Shown: in pieces, positions 11,144-23,361 of the stretch
Layout of the letters: every line of letters begins with the position of its first letter
Position numbering within the stretch: the stretch's first letter is position 1
Origin: Eutrigla gurnardus
Taxonomy: Eukaryota; Chordata; Actinopteri; Perciformes; Triglidae
Assembly: GCA_963514095.1 (NCBI GenBank)
Contig: OY741272.1
Location: 24,259,230-24,323,229, forward strand
Reading direction: 5' to 3'
Length of the DNA: 64,000 nucleotides
Notes under the pieces: model-generated
Seen by the model: only the letters and a program-made list of their open reading frames with translations
Database searches by the model: none
Told to the model about the DNA's origin: nothing
Program-made: the position numbers and the translations under genes

Positions 11144-14100
11144 GTTGCCAGTCTGCCCTCGGCCATGTGTTTGTCACAAACCGGGAAGTGTGCTCAATGA
11201 AACCACTTTGGTTTGTCACTGTAGGTCCACCTCCAGAAAATATCAGTTTCCGCCTCCACATTCTTCCACAAGCCTACGCAAACACAGTCTCTGCCTTAGA
11301 GTGACAGAAGTAAGAAACACACACACACACACGCACACACATGAAGCAACACTCTTTGTGTGAGGTGTGGTTGGAAAATCATTAAAGTAATGTATAGAAT
11401 TGTGAAGTCTGAGACGCTCTATAAAGCAACACCAAAGACAGGAGATGGATCATCAACATTAAAAAGGTTAGGCTGCTAGTTATGCATTCAGTGTGTTGAC
11501 GGACAGGTTTTCAGTTACGTGTGGGTGTGGTCAGTCACCGTGCAAGGTCGCTCCACAGCAGTTCAAAGGGAGTGTTTTACGTGCATGTGTCTGTAAATGC
11601 ATGCAGTGTTTAGTTTGCACCATCGTGCTCTTTTTCAGTGAACATCCAAATCTGAATTTAATCTAGACGTATCGGGTCATCTGTCTGGCAATTATTGAGT
11701 TTGTTGTTTTTTTTTCTTCGGCCCTGTGAGGAAACACAAATGATTCATTCAATCTTCCGCTGTTAACCAGCTGCAGAGGAGCTGTGTCTTCCCCCGTTTC
11801 ATATCACGCAAGAGTCGGGTAATAGGATACGCAACATAAAAGCTGTGTAATATAAACACCCTCAAGTCAAACAATATTTAGGAATGGAACAGTTTGTGGT
11901 CACTGGTGCTCGTAATGTTGCATTTTAGTTATTTTGCTTGATCGATTTTCCTCCCGGATGAGTTAATATGTCACCGCCAAACAAATGTCGACTTTGATCT
12001 GCTATAAAAGAACCGGACTCAGCTATTATCTAACCTGTCTTTTTATGACTCGACTCGTTCGCTCAATGGCGCCTTGATTAACGTCTTACATAGTTACAAT
12101 CACGTTTGATTGTTAGCTGAAATATGAAACAATGACGGGTCATGTCTTTGTTTGGGTGCTTTATCAAGCCTCTCCATCTCCATTTTCCAGATTCCGAGGT
12201 TTTATTATGTGACGGAGGTAAAGCACACTGCCTGGAAAACCCCGTACTTTAGCCACCTGTGGGGGAAGTGGGTCAAAGGGTGTCTTTGGCATCAGAAAGT
12301 GAAAATGATGCAGTTTGTTGCCTGGAGTTAAAGACAATTGAATAGATGGATGGATGAAGTAAGTGGACAATAACACATTTCGGAAAATCCTCTGGACTCC
12401 CTCAGTAATGAGGCACATTGTTAGTTCTTAACACCATGAAGCAGCACTCGGTGTGTAGAGCATCTGCAACGGTTCGACAGCCTGTATCACATTTTGTTTG
12501 CGTTGCCCAGCGGCAGTTGAGGAAAAGCTTCTCCTTTCCTCTTTCAGTTCAATGCCACATCCTGGCACCAACGTTTAATCCGAAACCCTCCATTTTGCGT
12601 CTTTTTGATGATATTGTTCTTTGAGTTTGACAAAGTCACAGTGTGTGGCAATATGTCTCACAGTTTATTGCATATTAATCAGATGGGCTCAACAGGAATT
12701 GGATCACAGTCACAAACAAATCGGTGGAATTAGCTTAGGGGATTCTGCACACTGCCGGTGCTTTTGGTTGTATTGACACATTTGTATTGTTTAGGAAAAT
12801 CCTGCTTATGTTTTAAGTTCCTCATTCCTGCACAAACAACACAAGCATTGTAAGCAAGAGAGGGCTGATATGGACAAAACCTTGACACAAGCGAGGGAAA
12901 CTGACTGACAGGCTGACTGCAAATAGAAGAAGAGTGAATGACACTGTTTACACTGCTGGCCAACATGTTGTTTTAAGCCCCACATTCCCACTATAAAGAG
13001 AGTCATTTCCCATGAAACTCACACGCTCAGTCAAATCTAAACCTCTGTGTTTGTGCTCGTTGGATCTCTAATAGCTATCAGTAACTCGATACCAGTTCGC
13101 TCCTTTCAATGTTGGGTAGTATATGAAAACACCAACCTGTTTTTCCTTTGAGGCATATCATCTGTTTACTAGTACATAAACTATAATGAACCCAGCTACC
13201 CACTCAGCAGCAGCAGCTACCGTGCTGCTGAGGGAACAGCTTGCAGAGCTGGTGATCACGCCTCATGATTAAGCACCAACTGTGAGAAAACTCTGTGTGT
13301 GTTCAGTCCAATTCGACCCTGTGCTGATTACACTCATCACGGCCCCGTATGCTGCAGGGTTTGGAGGCGCACCAACTCCTGTTTGAGATGGGCTTCAGAT
13401 TTTTGGCCAAAATCATTTAATTACCGGACATATGGGCCGCTGTAAAAGGGCACAACTTTGAAAAGATTAAATGGAATGGGACATTGGGAGCATAGAAATA
13501 AAATACTTTTTTTACATTCTGCACGATGCATTTTTTTTTTTATTAAAAAAAAGTATTCATAAAACCTATAAATGTATCAGGTATGTGGTCTTCCTTTGCA
13601 GTACTGGGCACCGCCTCTGCGTGACGCTGTTGGTACAAACCCTACAGCAACTAAGAGTAGAAGAAGACACGAGTTTCATAACATAACGTCACATCCGCTG
13701 ACCGCTGCTAAAGGTAACAGATATTCTAACTAAAATGTTGATATACTAGCTAGATTCTAAGCATACACGCCTGTGTCAACAGTTACCGGAAGTTACAACT
13801 ACCCAGTTATTATCGTGTGTTTTAGGGGGTTTAAAACACACGATATCACGTCATGCTTTCCGGTCTCTTAGAGCAGCTAGCTAGCTAACAAATAAAATAC
13901 TGGGGTTTAATTCAAGAAAGCTTTTATTTTGAAATCGTGGACTTAATACGTTGACTGCTCAGTGTGAGAGCGCGTGACAATAAAGTAAGTTTAAGTAGCA
14001 CTAAGGCACTTTGTTATGCTTTTGAACGTGTTCGTTGACAGACAATAGGTCACGTGACGGTGACGTCTCGATATGAATCTCTGGCACCAGATGCGCATAA

Positions 14101-14522
14101 CAACCATGGCTTATATGATGAGTGGCATTAGCCAAAATAGCATAAAAGGTAAACATCAGGGTACCCTCAGTGTGGAACCAGGGGGATCAATTACAAAGTG
14201 ATTCATGGAGATTTTTACAACTTTAAAATATGCTCGTTTAAAAGCAATACAAGTAGTAGTAAGGTAGTAGTACTACATGCGTTCACAAAAACATGATTTT
14301 CTGAGTCTGATAGAAGCATGTGACCACCCACGCCAGACCTCTTGCCTTTCAGAGCATCACCACGGCAACTCCAGGTGTTTGACATTGGGAACTGAGCATT
14401 GTTGCAACACTGTCTACTACTGTGTTTTTTAGGAAGAAGTTCCCTGCTTGCTTGGTCGCCACCCACTGAAGTTCCTTCTTCTCTCCCTCGTTTAGGTGAT
14501 CTGCCTCAGGAGATTCGCATCA
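11144..14522. other. Intergenic region between Ig receptor and mterf2
   Basis: No coding exon recognised. It contains a short CA tract near 11.32 kb, a perfect 14-bp hairpin at 13811-13845, and likely promoter sequence of mterf2. At 14051-14067 there is a CACGTG E-box followed by a CRE-like TGACGTCT. A possible non-coding first exon of mterf2 could end at AAAG|GTAACA near 13713. This is weak, based only on the splice-like motif and on an acceptor at 14495. Confidence 0.45.
13811..13845. repeat. Perfect 14-bp inverted repeat with G-rich loop
   Basis: TATCGTGTGTTTTA (13811-13824) and its exact reverse complement (13832-13845) flank the 7-base loop GGGGGTT. It lies about 680 bp upstream of the mterf2 start codon. 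Confidence 0.9.
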
Positions 14523-15650
14523 ATGTTGCGCTTGATCACGACATCCCTGTGCCTCCGCTGCCAGCGTACCACACCACTAACTTTACGCCTAAGACCATGT
14601 GCAACGCTGAGCACGGCGGAGAACCAGCAGACCGTGGAAGCTCTCTATGACCTTTCTGTGGACATCCAGAAGGTCCGGAAACTTAAGAGCTGGGTCCTGC
14701 ATCAAAGCCCGGCCTATACTAGGGAGGTAGCTGACCTGCTAAAGGACATGGGAGCCTCAGGCTCCATCATCGCCCGGATCCTAGCAGGTCACCCTGAGGC
14801 GGTCCTCTGTCACCCAGAGCAGATGCAGGCTCAGAAGGAGCTGTGGATGTCCGTGTGCCCAAAACAGAAAGACCTGGTTGGTATCATTGAGAAATTCCCG
14901 GCCTCCTTCTTTACCCCGTTCAGCCACCTTGACAACCAGAGAAACAACATCGCTTACTTCCAGAGCTTAAACCTCAACAAGAGAATCATAACTAAGCTGA
15001 TGGCCAGTGCTCCTCAGAGCTTCAGTCGGCCCGTAGAGCAGAACGAGGTGATGGTGCGGACCCTCCAGCTGGCCTACCAGGAGCTCGGCGGGGAGGAGGC
15101 CAACATGAAAATCTGGCTTCAGAAGCTGCTGAGCCAGAACCCGTTTGTTCTCCTCAAGCCCCCCGAGGTGCTGAGGCAGAACCTGCTGTTCCTGAGAGAC
15201 AAGGGCTTCAGCACGGCCGAGCTCCTCCGCCTCCTGTCCAAACTCAGGGGCTTTGTCACCGAGCTGAACCCGGACAGCATGCGACGTACCCTGGCTTACT
15301 CCCAGGACACTCTGGGCTGCTCGGAGGAAGAGCTGCGGGACATCATCCTCAAGTGCCCAGCTCTGCTTTACTATCCTGACATGATTCTGGCTGAGCGCTT
15401 CAAGGGCCTCCTCAGCACCGGGATCAGCATGTCTCAAATCACAGAGACTCCGACCGTTTTGGAGCTGACCACGCAGATAGTAAATCATCGCATCCAGCGA
15501 CTGAGGGTGCACGGTTATGACGTAAGGACAGGTAGTCTGGAGGTCCTGAATGGCACTAAGAAAGACTTCGAGATGAGCTATGGAAAACTTCAGCTACGTA
15601 GAGAGAGACCACTTTTTAACCCCGTCGCTCCTTTAAAAACAGATGACTGA
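14523..15650 (+). CDS. mterf2: Mitochondrial transcription termination factor 2
   Basis: A 375-residue mTERF-family protein. Family members are mitochondrial nucleic-acid-binding helical-repeat proteins; MTERF2 is implicated in mitochondrial gene expression. The N-terminus is rich in Arg, Leu, Thr and Ser without acidic residues (MLRLITTSLCLRCQR), as expected of a mitochondrial presequence. The body shows repeated mTERF motifs with LLSQNPFVLLKPP, LLSKLRGFVTEL and LKCPALLYYPDMIL. The C-terminus RPLFNPVAPL is nearly identical to the mammalian MTERF2 ending. Length is close to the human protein (385). The frame stays open upstream to 14496, but that codon is GTG and follows an acceptor-like CCTCGTTTAG ending at 14495. 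I therefore take the first ATG, 14523. The CDS sits in one exon, as in mammals. Neighbour cry1 supports orthology. Confidence 0.95.
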   Translation: MLRLITTSLCLRCQRTTPLTLRLRPCATLSTAENQQTVEALYDLSVDIQKVRKLKSWVLHQSPAYTREVADLLKDMGASGSIIARILAGHPEAVLCHPEQMQAQKELWMSVCPKQKDLVGIIEKFPASFFTPFSHLDNQRNNIAYFQSLNLNKRIITKLMASAPQSFSRPVEQNEVMVRTLQLAYQELGGEEANMKIWLQKLLSQNPFVLLKPPEVLRQNLLFLRDKGFSTAELLRLLSKLRGFVTELNPDSMRRTLAYSQDTLGCSEEELRDIILKCPALLYYPDMILAERFKGLLSTGISMSQITETPTVLELTTQIVNHRIQRLRVHGYDVRTGSLEVLNGTKKDFEMSYGKLQLRRERPLFNPVAPLKTDD

Positions 15651-15676
15651 CAGGTTGTATGGACGAAATCAAGGGA

Positions 15677-15682
15677 ATTAAA
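15677..15682 (+). terminator. Candidate poly(A) signal ATTAAA for mterf2
   Basis: ATTAAA lies 26 bp after the stop codon, which would give a very short 3' UTR. Later alternatives cannot be excluded. Confidence 0.4.
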
Positions 15683-18329
15683 GCTGTGGAAAAGTGTATT
15701 GTTCCTGTGATTATTTAGATCTATATTATGTCGGTTTAAAACGCCTGAAGTCTAAAGGTGCACTCATTTCAAGCTGTTTTTTATTGCAGGTGTAAATCCA
15801 TGTTGTAAGAGACGAGGATGGTTATATAACGACTTGGAGTGATATCAGAAAGTGAGACAAATGAAACAGCGTCTTAATATATATCACGCTTCTTTAGGGA
15901 AGGTGTAATTCCCCACCAGATGAAGGATTTATTACATCTTATTTAGAAGTTATCTCATTACAGAGACTTGTCGTCTGTTCTTATCAAATATATTACGGCG
16001 TAGGAACCGAGGACAAACGAGGCTTTTCAAAGCATTTTATTTACAGCCTGCGCAAGTGTCTCATTTTCAGAAAATGTTCTTGGCAGCACAAATGTTATCC
16101 TCGGGGAGGAAAATCCAACCGTGTCTCACAGTTTTATTGTTCCTCTACAGATGGAGACACTTTATTATAAACCATTTCACTCCTAAAATATTCTTTCAAA
16201 TACATTTCAATGCACCCACACATTGAGATAAAGGAAGGACTGGAAATGTAAGTTATTATGATTTGACCACACTTTGCAGTCTTTATTGAAAAAGTAGTAG
16301 AGTGTTAGTCGGTTTATGCAAAATACATATTTTTGCCTTTTATAAGAAGTGCACATGCATCATATGGAAGTGAAAAGACTGCTTTTGGCTTAGTGCCCAC
16401 ATTTATTTTAGTGCAGGCCACAAAGTCAACGTACGATATCAGTGAGCAATGTCTAAGCAAGAGAGGCCGTCGTATAATGGTCCCCCGTCTTGTTTTGAAT
16501 GTGTCTCAATGTTTCAAAGCCTGCAAAAGCCCTTGAAACATGGGCAAGAGTGCCTTTAATGGGACTGAGCTCCACCGCTAATGAAGCCATGACTTTATGC
16601 CTCAAGGTTCCCTCGCTGTCATAATGTGGACAGTGGGGGTCACAACAAAGAGCGAGGACTTGTGTCGGTAGGGGGGGGGTTATATACGTTAACAACATCC
16701 ACTGCCCATCTGCTGTCGCCTGCATCGCTCAGCATGCCTCCGTCGTCATGGTGATAGCCACTGGGCAGATGATGCGAAAGTGAGTGCATCTGGTAATGAA
16801 TTTGAGCTCGGCAGAGGGATGCTTGACTAGAGTTCATTGTGAAACCGTTCACAACAACACGCTGCGACAGTAGTGGAACAGATGTACTGGAGGTTTCTTG
16901 TTTTTACGCAGACATCGGTTACGTTTCCTTGAATTCATCATGTCGCAAAGGTTGCATCTTGATAAATACCAGAAAATCAAGATGTAACAAGGCGAGACGA
17001 GGCCTCAGGTGTATAAATGCAAGTCACCTCTCTTTCATACCCTCTCGTCCTCTTGTCCTCTGTTGCTGTATCGTCCCGCGCTGTGCTTTTGAATTACACG
17101 GACAAGCCAGAGAGGTTAATAAGAGGGAGTGTAAATTGTCCTTTTCATTTCAAACATGACACTGGTTGATATTAGCCATGCTCAACAAATTGTTTTAATG
17201 GGTCATATCTCAGGAGAAACGGATGACATCCGCAATTAAAAACTATGATTTCCAGCTGAAGCCAGAGCTCGGACGACCAGCGCCGCAGTAAATATTCCTC
17301 ATTTGAAGTCGGTGTGAGTTACATTTTTATTTAGAGGAGTAGTAGCCACTATTTTCAAAAGCAGCTCATGAAACACTCCACAGTATTCAGAGAAAAATAC
17401 TGGTCACCACAAGTTAAAATCCACTTTAAAGATTCATGTTTATTTTCCTTACATACTAATTTTCAGCCTTAAAAACACCATGAATGGGCTTTAAGCTGTC
17501 AAATATAACTCTCTTGAATGAATCAAATCATTATGATGCATTAATACTTTTTAAGAGACACCTTAGAAGCTGTAATCACTTTTTGGCATGAGAAAAACAG
17601 AATTTTTACTGCCCCTTTAAAGGTATTTCAACCCATAAATCATTAGAATTAGTCTGGTTTCCAAACACACACAACCATCTGAGACATAAACACATTATCA
17701 GAAATAGTATTGCCTTGTGGATAGTTTGTAATAACCGCTGGCCTGTATCCCATTTCATTAAATCATTGAGATTAATAATTCATTTCTTCCTAAAAAAAAC
17801 ACTTTCATAGAAGTTTCTTTAAAAAAAAATCAACAAATCAAAGATAATTTATCAATGCAAATATCCACTTTTTCGAAGACTTTTTACTCTGTGTTTCATC
17901 ATACAGACGGTTACAGGTGGACTTGTGTTTACGGCCCGTGAGAACTATGGACGAGTCTTCAGGTTTGTCCAAATCCTGCATATCTTTATCATTTCATTCA
18001 TGAACGTTATGTAATTCTCTACTTTACAGTGTCATCGTCTGCTTCTTTGTGCTTATTGCAATTCTAATTTTAGGTGCATGTCGCCACCTACTGTGGAACA
18101 TTATTTAGTTTACACTTTCCACTGTCAAGCCTAATCATTGTTGTATGAACTGTGTGTTGAATGTTAAGATGTGCTTTTTGTCGATGTGCAGCCTTATTGG
18201 ACGACCTCTGGGGAGAAGAGGAACGTTATAAACCACCCTGAGATCTTCTCCATGCTCGTGATCTGAGGTCAGATATTTTTTCTCATTACTGCGGAGGCAT
18301 ATCATCACAAGGTGGTTATTGTTGTTATG

Positions 18330-18690
18330 CTAGCTATATTTATTATGACATACTTTACTATGATATTTTATGCTAATTTAATGGCATTTGAATTATACGA
18401 TGGCTGACTTTTAATCACATTTTTTGCCGGGATGTGCTATTACTTTTTTCATGATATGATATAACATAATCTTTTATGGCACATTGACCTTTTAATGACC
18501 TTTTAATGATTTACTATACTATGAGATCTTGATGAGATTTAGTGACATAATACTATAATATTTTAGATTTTTAATGACATTTTCATGTCCTTTTTAGGAG
18601 TCTTTTATGGCATAGTATACTATGTTTTTCATGACATACTATACTGAAATATGTTTAATGACATTTGCGTCAGTGTTAATACAAATGATT
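18330..18690. repeat. AT-rich degenerate tandem array
   Basis: Repeated variants of 'tttaatgacat', 'catgacatactatactatg' and 'ttttatggca' recur about every 25-40 bp with heavy divergence. It looks like an old minisatellite rather than protein-coding sequence. Confidence 0.6.
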
Positions 18691-19623
18691 TTATTGCTCA
18701 TTTTACCCATTGCTTTACTGCATCACCTTTATTTATTATTTGAAGTTTCTTAATCAATGTGTTGACATGAACTTCATCCTACATACCATCATATATTTCC
18801 TCAAGTAAAAGTATCTTTCTTTTAAAAGAGTGTCTGTGTGAAACTCAACCGATCCCCTCAGCCATAGATGGTCTAGGAAGCTCATTAACAATGAAACATC
18901 TTTAAACCACCCTATAAAGGTGTCGGCTTACTTTAGTTATTACTGCTGTGATGACCTCTGCAATCCAGTAGGGGTCTCTGTTCCTGTTCCCATTTTAACA
19001 GCTGATGAGTCACACATATGCTCATCACAGGAACATGGACCTCACCTTCTCCCCTCCTCTGTGACATGGCTGGGTTTTTGAGTTCATGGTCGTGCTCAGT
19101 GTTTTCTGGGTAATTGGACCCAGTTATGCTGCAGGTGTTTGAACCTGGGAACCCGAAGCTTGATGCTCATTACAGGAAGGATGTGGTGAACTGACTTGGG
19201 ACGACTTGTGAAGCATTTTTGTGCTGATTTAGTTGGACGCTTATGGTGATTCAGTTCATCTATTTATTACTTGAAGCTCGTCTGGTCTCCCATTTCTGTT
19301 GCAGTCTTTGAGCCGAGCCGTAACTCTTTGTTTTATTGTGATATTTAGTCAAGTCCCTTTATCTGTGGAACACATTTAAAAGTGATTTGACGAAGGTGTT
19401 ACTTAAGTACCTCCTTGGACGTCTGTTTCTTATTACATTTATCTCTCTCTGTTTACTGTTTTATATAACTTTGATTTATTCTGTAGTAAAGTCGCTGCAG
19501 TGACCATTAATATTATATAAGACCATAATAGATCTAGAGCGTTAAGAGACAGTTGTCCTTGTCTCATTGATATGCCTCCATCTAGTGGCGAACGGGACAC
19601 AAAACCAGATGAGTATGGATAAT

Positions 19624-19629
19624 TTTATT
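19624..19629 (-). terminator. Candidate poly(A) signal for dhfr copy A
   Basis: AATAAA on the minus strand, about 540 bp past the stop codon. The counterpart in unit B is at 24349-24354. Confidence 0.4.
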
Positions 19630-19854
19630 CCACATTAATTCACAAAATGTCACGTCTCCATTAAAAATGTACCATTTCATGAAAAACAGTAAAAACCTCC
19701 ATCAATAAATGCATCTTTACATTTCGGAACCCAACAAATTACAAGCTGTAAAATTTCTCCATGTCGTGTACTGAGGAGGATGAGATGCAAACGCCGGTTA
19801 AGTGATGTCCTGCCAAACTACATTAAGTACATTAATGCACTTTTCTCCTTAATG

Positions 19855-19905
19855 GAATTCTGAATTTCCCCTTGGGGACTAATAAAGGAATCTTAATCTG
19901 AATCT
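19855..19905. mobile_element. Retroposon-type 3' tail in dhfr 3' flank (unit A)
   Basis: The block around TTTCCCCTTGGGGACTAATA is a widespread fish LINE/SINE 3'-tail motif, recognised from memory. It is repeated in unit B at about 24585-24635, so it was inserted before the duplication. Confidence 0.5.
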
Positions 19906-20170
19906 GAGCAGTGTTTGCAGAAGACTTTGGTAGACAATCTGGACCGCTCTATGTCTTTTTTGGTGGATTTCAAAGGGTATAAAAGGCCATATTTACACTG
20001 GAATGCTCAATGACTCCATTACAAAGAATGATAGCAAGTTTCCTCGAATTTAGAAAAATAGACTGACACACCGTGGGCTGCTTCTATCCAGGAATCCACT
20101 CTGCAATACATCTTAAAACATAATTTAGAAGGAATGGTTTTCTGGTGCTTGGCTTTTCTCTGTCGGTCGT

Positions 20171-21859
20171 CTACACCGCATCACCGACCTCTTTCTTGAA
20201 TACTTGGAATTTGTACTTGATGCCGTTCTCCTCCTGGATTCCACTCGGCACGTGAGGATATCTTGTTTGGAAACAAAAAGAAACTTTTTTTTGTTAATAA
20301 ACAGCTTTGCCAGTTTAATGATCCGAGAGGAGAAGATGAACACATACCCTTCTTGTTCTTTAAAGACTCTTCTGTCAAACTCGGGGAAGAAAACATCGCA
20401 GTCAAAGTCTGCCATGACGTCCGTCATGTACACCAAGTCACACCACGGGTGCTTCATCGCATCCTGGCCACAAACAGAAGGAGTATTAACAACCTGCTTT
20501 TACTGTATGTAACTCAACACAATAGGAGATACATTGTCTTCTTCTCTAATGACAACTTTGCATAAATGCGCCACCTTTCACGGCTGACTGGACCTGTTTG
20601 AAGTTGGGAATGCTGGATGACTGGATTAATGAAAGGTGTGTGAGGAGGAGGAGCTCCGCCCTCAGACTGGTTTACCTCGTAGACCTGCATCCCACCAACG
20701 ATCCAGATGGTCTCGATCAGGTCGGCGAGGGGGGGCTGCGCTGCCAGGCGGGCAGCACTGTCCAAGTCTTGACACAAGAAGTGGGCGTGGTCTGGAGCCG
20801 TGCTGTAAGAGGAGGAATGCCCTTTAGTTCGAGGAGCACGAATGACTGGTTTCTAGATAATCCCAATTATGTCGCGCCGCTTGTCATGTTTGTTTTTGAG
20901 AGAGGACTCACTCCAGCGTCGTGCTCAGCACCGCGTGCAGAATGTTGGGCATCGGGTAGTTCGTTTTTGGGTGGGAGAACCAGCAGAGTTTCCCCCAGAC
21001 CATCATGTTCATCCTTCCTGAAATAGAAAGAATGAAATATTTGACTCTCCACATCAGCTCTCGGTGACATAGCACAGTCTCTACATGAGGTGGATACAAC
21101 GTGATGCCGTGTTGACATTGAGGAATACCTGGTCTCGACACCCTCGTGACATGGTTCATAAAGTTCTGGAACTCGGATCTGAAAGAGTCACATTTGGCAT
21201 ATTAGAATCAGACATAACAAAGTCACCAAAACGTGCTTTATGGTTTCCACACAGAGCAAAGGATGCTCTGGTGAATACAATGTAGTTATATAACACACAC
21301 ATTTTTATTTTTACCATATAACAGTACTGCTGCTACTATAGCCTACTGTACCACTAGTTTGCTTGCTAGAAGGCCTACCTGTTGACTTTGCAACTAGTGC
21401 CTGCAGCATTTTTCTTTTAATTAATTCAATTACTTATTGACCGTGAAAAAAAAAAAGAACATCATGTCCCATTCGACCCAACAAGTGAGATTTTGTTTTC
21501 TTTTTTGCTCACATCACTTTCCGGCTCTTCTAGTATATATTTATGACTAACTGAAAAAGAAATATTGGAAAAATAATATCTGCTTTTAGACCTTTAAACT
21601 GTTACCTAGAGGTGAACCCACTAAACACACACTTAACATGTATAATATCCACACACATGCAGGCCTATTGTATGCTATAAGCATGTCTAAAAGGCGCATC
21701 CCATGACTCAGTAAAGTATAAAGAGACGTCATCACAAACGCGTCACTCTTACGGTAGATTCCAGGGCATTTGCCCGTCTTTCCCGATGCCCATGTTATTG
21801 CATGTGGCCGCTATGAGGCGGATGGGCTTCTTCTGCACTTTGTCCCCGGCGGTTTCCAT
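20171..21859 (-). CDS. dhfr: Dihydrofolate reductase-type protein, copy A (six exons)
   Basis: DHFR reduces dihydrofolate to tetrahydrofolate with NADPH in the cytosol; that reaction is assumed from the fold family here. Exons on the minus strand: 21753-21859, 21129-21178, 20912-21017, 20676-20802, 20348-20463, 20261-20171. All junctions are GT-AG with frame preserved; the product is 198 residues. Seen motifs: NNMGIGKDGQMPWNLPSEF (Met20-type loop, Trp33, catalytic-type Glu38), WGKLCWFSHP, WIVGGMQVYE (NADPH-binding GG) and DVFFPEFD; the C-terminus is QEENGIKYKFQVFKKE. The PWNLPSE spacing resembles bacterial DHFR (PWNLPAD) rather than human (PWPPLRNE). Human Arg70, which binds the folate alpha-carboxylate, aligns with Ile78, and human Lys55 and Arg77 align with Leu63 and Thr85. 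This is therefore a divergent DHFR and may not have standard activity. It lies downstream of cry1 on the same strand. Confidence 0.9.
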
Positions 21860-23361
21860 CTCCAGCGTGAAGTCAACAAAAAAAAAAGAAAAGAAAAAAA
21901 ACGACGCACACGACCGAGATCCGCGACCCGGACTGCGCCTCGGTGCTGCCGCTTTATGCAGACTCGAGGTCGGCTATCACCGCCCACCGACGGCGGCGGC
22001 TGCTATTGGACGCGGCGGAGCCTCGCGGAACGTCTTTAATCTGATTTTTGGGGCAAATAATCAGCCCTGCTCGCGCCCCGAGCATAACACTGTGATAACA
22101 ATGTGATCAGCAATGTGACTCGTTCACGAGCAAGGCATCGTCCTCAGCTGCACTTCCCCCATGAACTTCAAAGCACACAAAAAAAAACCAGGACATTAGA
22201 TTATTAAAGGCTGTGTATGTTATGTATCATCCAGCTGCTATTGGTGACCTCAAAAATAGATAGAATGATATCTTTTGTTCTTTTAGTTCTTAAAACTATA
22301 TAATGCAACACACTATCTGGTATAAACTGGATTAAAGGTTACAGGTGCCAAACATGTTTTATTGTTTAACAGCTATCAATCAGTTACTGATGTTATCTGC
22401 ATGAAAACATACAAATCTATAAGTTGATAAGAAAAACTATAAAAGGCAGTAATCAGTCCTCCTTTACAGTCCGACTGGAGAATGTTCTACACTTTTAAAG
22501 AGAAAGATCAAAAGTTATAATCTGTTGACATTAATGGTCAAATGAACAAAAGAGAAATCAAAAAGGATGCAACGTTTCATGTAATTTATTGGCATTTTCA
22601 ATACAGTTAAAATGTGGTCATTCTTGATACAAAAATAGATTTACAATCACAAGGGAGACAAAAATTATGTACAAAAGGAGTTGTGATCCCACGGGACCAA
22701 ATATACAAATGTGGGAAATAAAAACAAATATTTACAAATTGTAAATTTGCATGGCCTGCTTATAATCGTCATTATTACTGTACATCAGGCCTTTGTCTTA
22801 AATATAAAAAAATAAACTTTATTACATTATGTACATTAAAGTCAGCATGACCTAATATTTTTCATATGAAATATTTGAGCCAAAAAGTGTATGTCAGAGT
22901 TCCCACAAGTTCCCAACACTGAGATTTCAGATCTTGACATTTTCACGTAAAGACGTAGAGACCGAAGCAGTCGGGTATTAGCTTTATCTTCAGCTCACTC
23001 GTCTATGAGATACTGATTTTATAACCGGCCAGATGCTTGACTGATGTGGGACGTTGAGGTGAAGCTAGGGCATCGGTGATAATGACAGTTACAGTTATAT
23101 ACTGTAGTGGAAGACGATGGGTTGCTGTTTTCCCCCCTCCTTTCATGCCCTTCTCGTGCAGGGTTCCTTCTCCTCAATATCAGCATTGTCTCTGAATTCC
23201 TTCCTCGCTTCCTGAGATGCGCGACGTGTCTGATCGGCGACCCAAGACACGTTAAGACATAAAGTCGTTAGTTACAGTTACCACTGTGTCAGCTGAGGGC
23301 TCTGCAGGAGGAGATGCTATCCAGATCACTGAGGGACTCTTTATCTTCTGCTTTTTGCACA
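21860..23361. other. dhfr-A promoter side and duplicated cry1 3' UTR
   Basis: 21860 to about 22.1 kb is CpG-rich promoter and 5' UTR sequence of dhfr-A. About 22.57-23.36 kb is the duplicated cry1 3' UTR (minus sense), with AATAAA at 22585-22590. No other gene is seen. Confidence 0.7.
22005..22009 (-). promoter_or_regulatory. Inverted CCAAT box upstream of dhfr copy A
   Basis: ATTGG on the plus strand, about 146 bp upstream of the copy A start codon in a CpG-rich stretch (GACGGCGGCGGCTGCTATTG). An identical element precedes copy B at 26735-26739. Confidence 0.5.

Larger units (their letters stand above)
15651..19038. other. Region between mterf2 and the tandem duplication
   Basis: No recognised gene. 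It includes a pair of splice-flanked segments at 17907-17962 and 18192-18241 that may be exons of an unidentified small transcript, and an AT-rich degenerate tandem array at about 18330-18690. The rest is AT-rich unique sequence. Confidence 0.5.

Noticed and set aside
14496..14522. Upstream extension of the mterf2 frame
   Set aside because: The first codon of the extension is GTG directly after an acceptor-like TTTAG; the first ATG is at 14523 and begins a plausible mitochondrial presequence.
20125..20457. 110-codon dhfr-like ORF running past exon 5 into an intron
   Set aside because: It begins at an internal Met and reads through the donor at 20347; the true product splices to the exon at 20261-20171.
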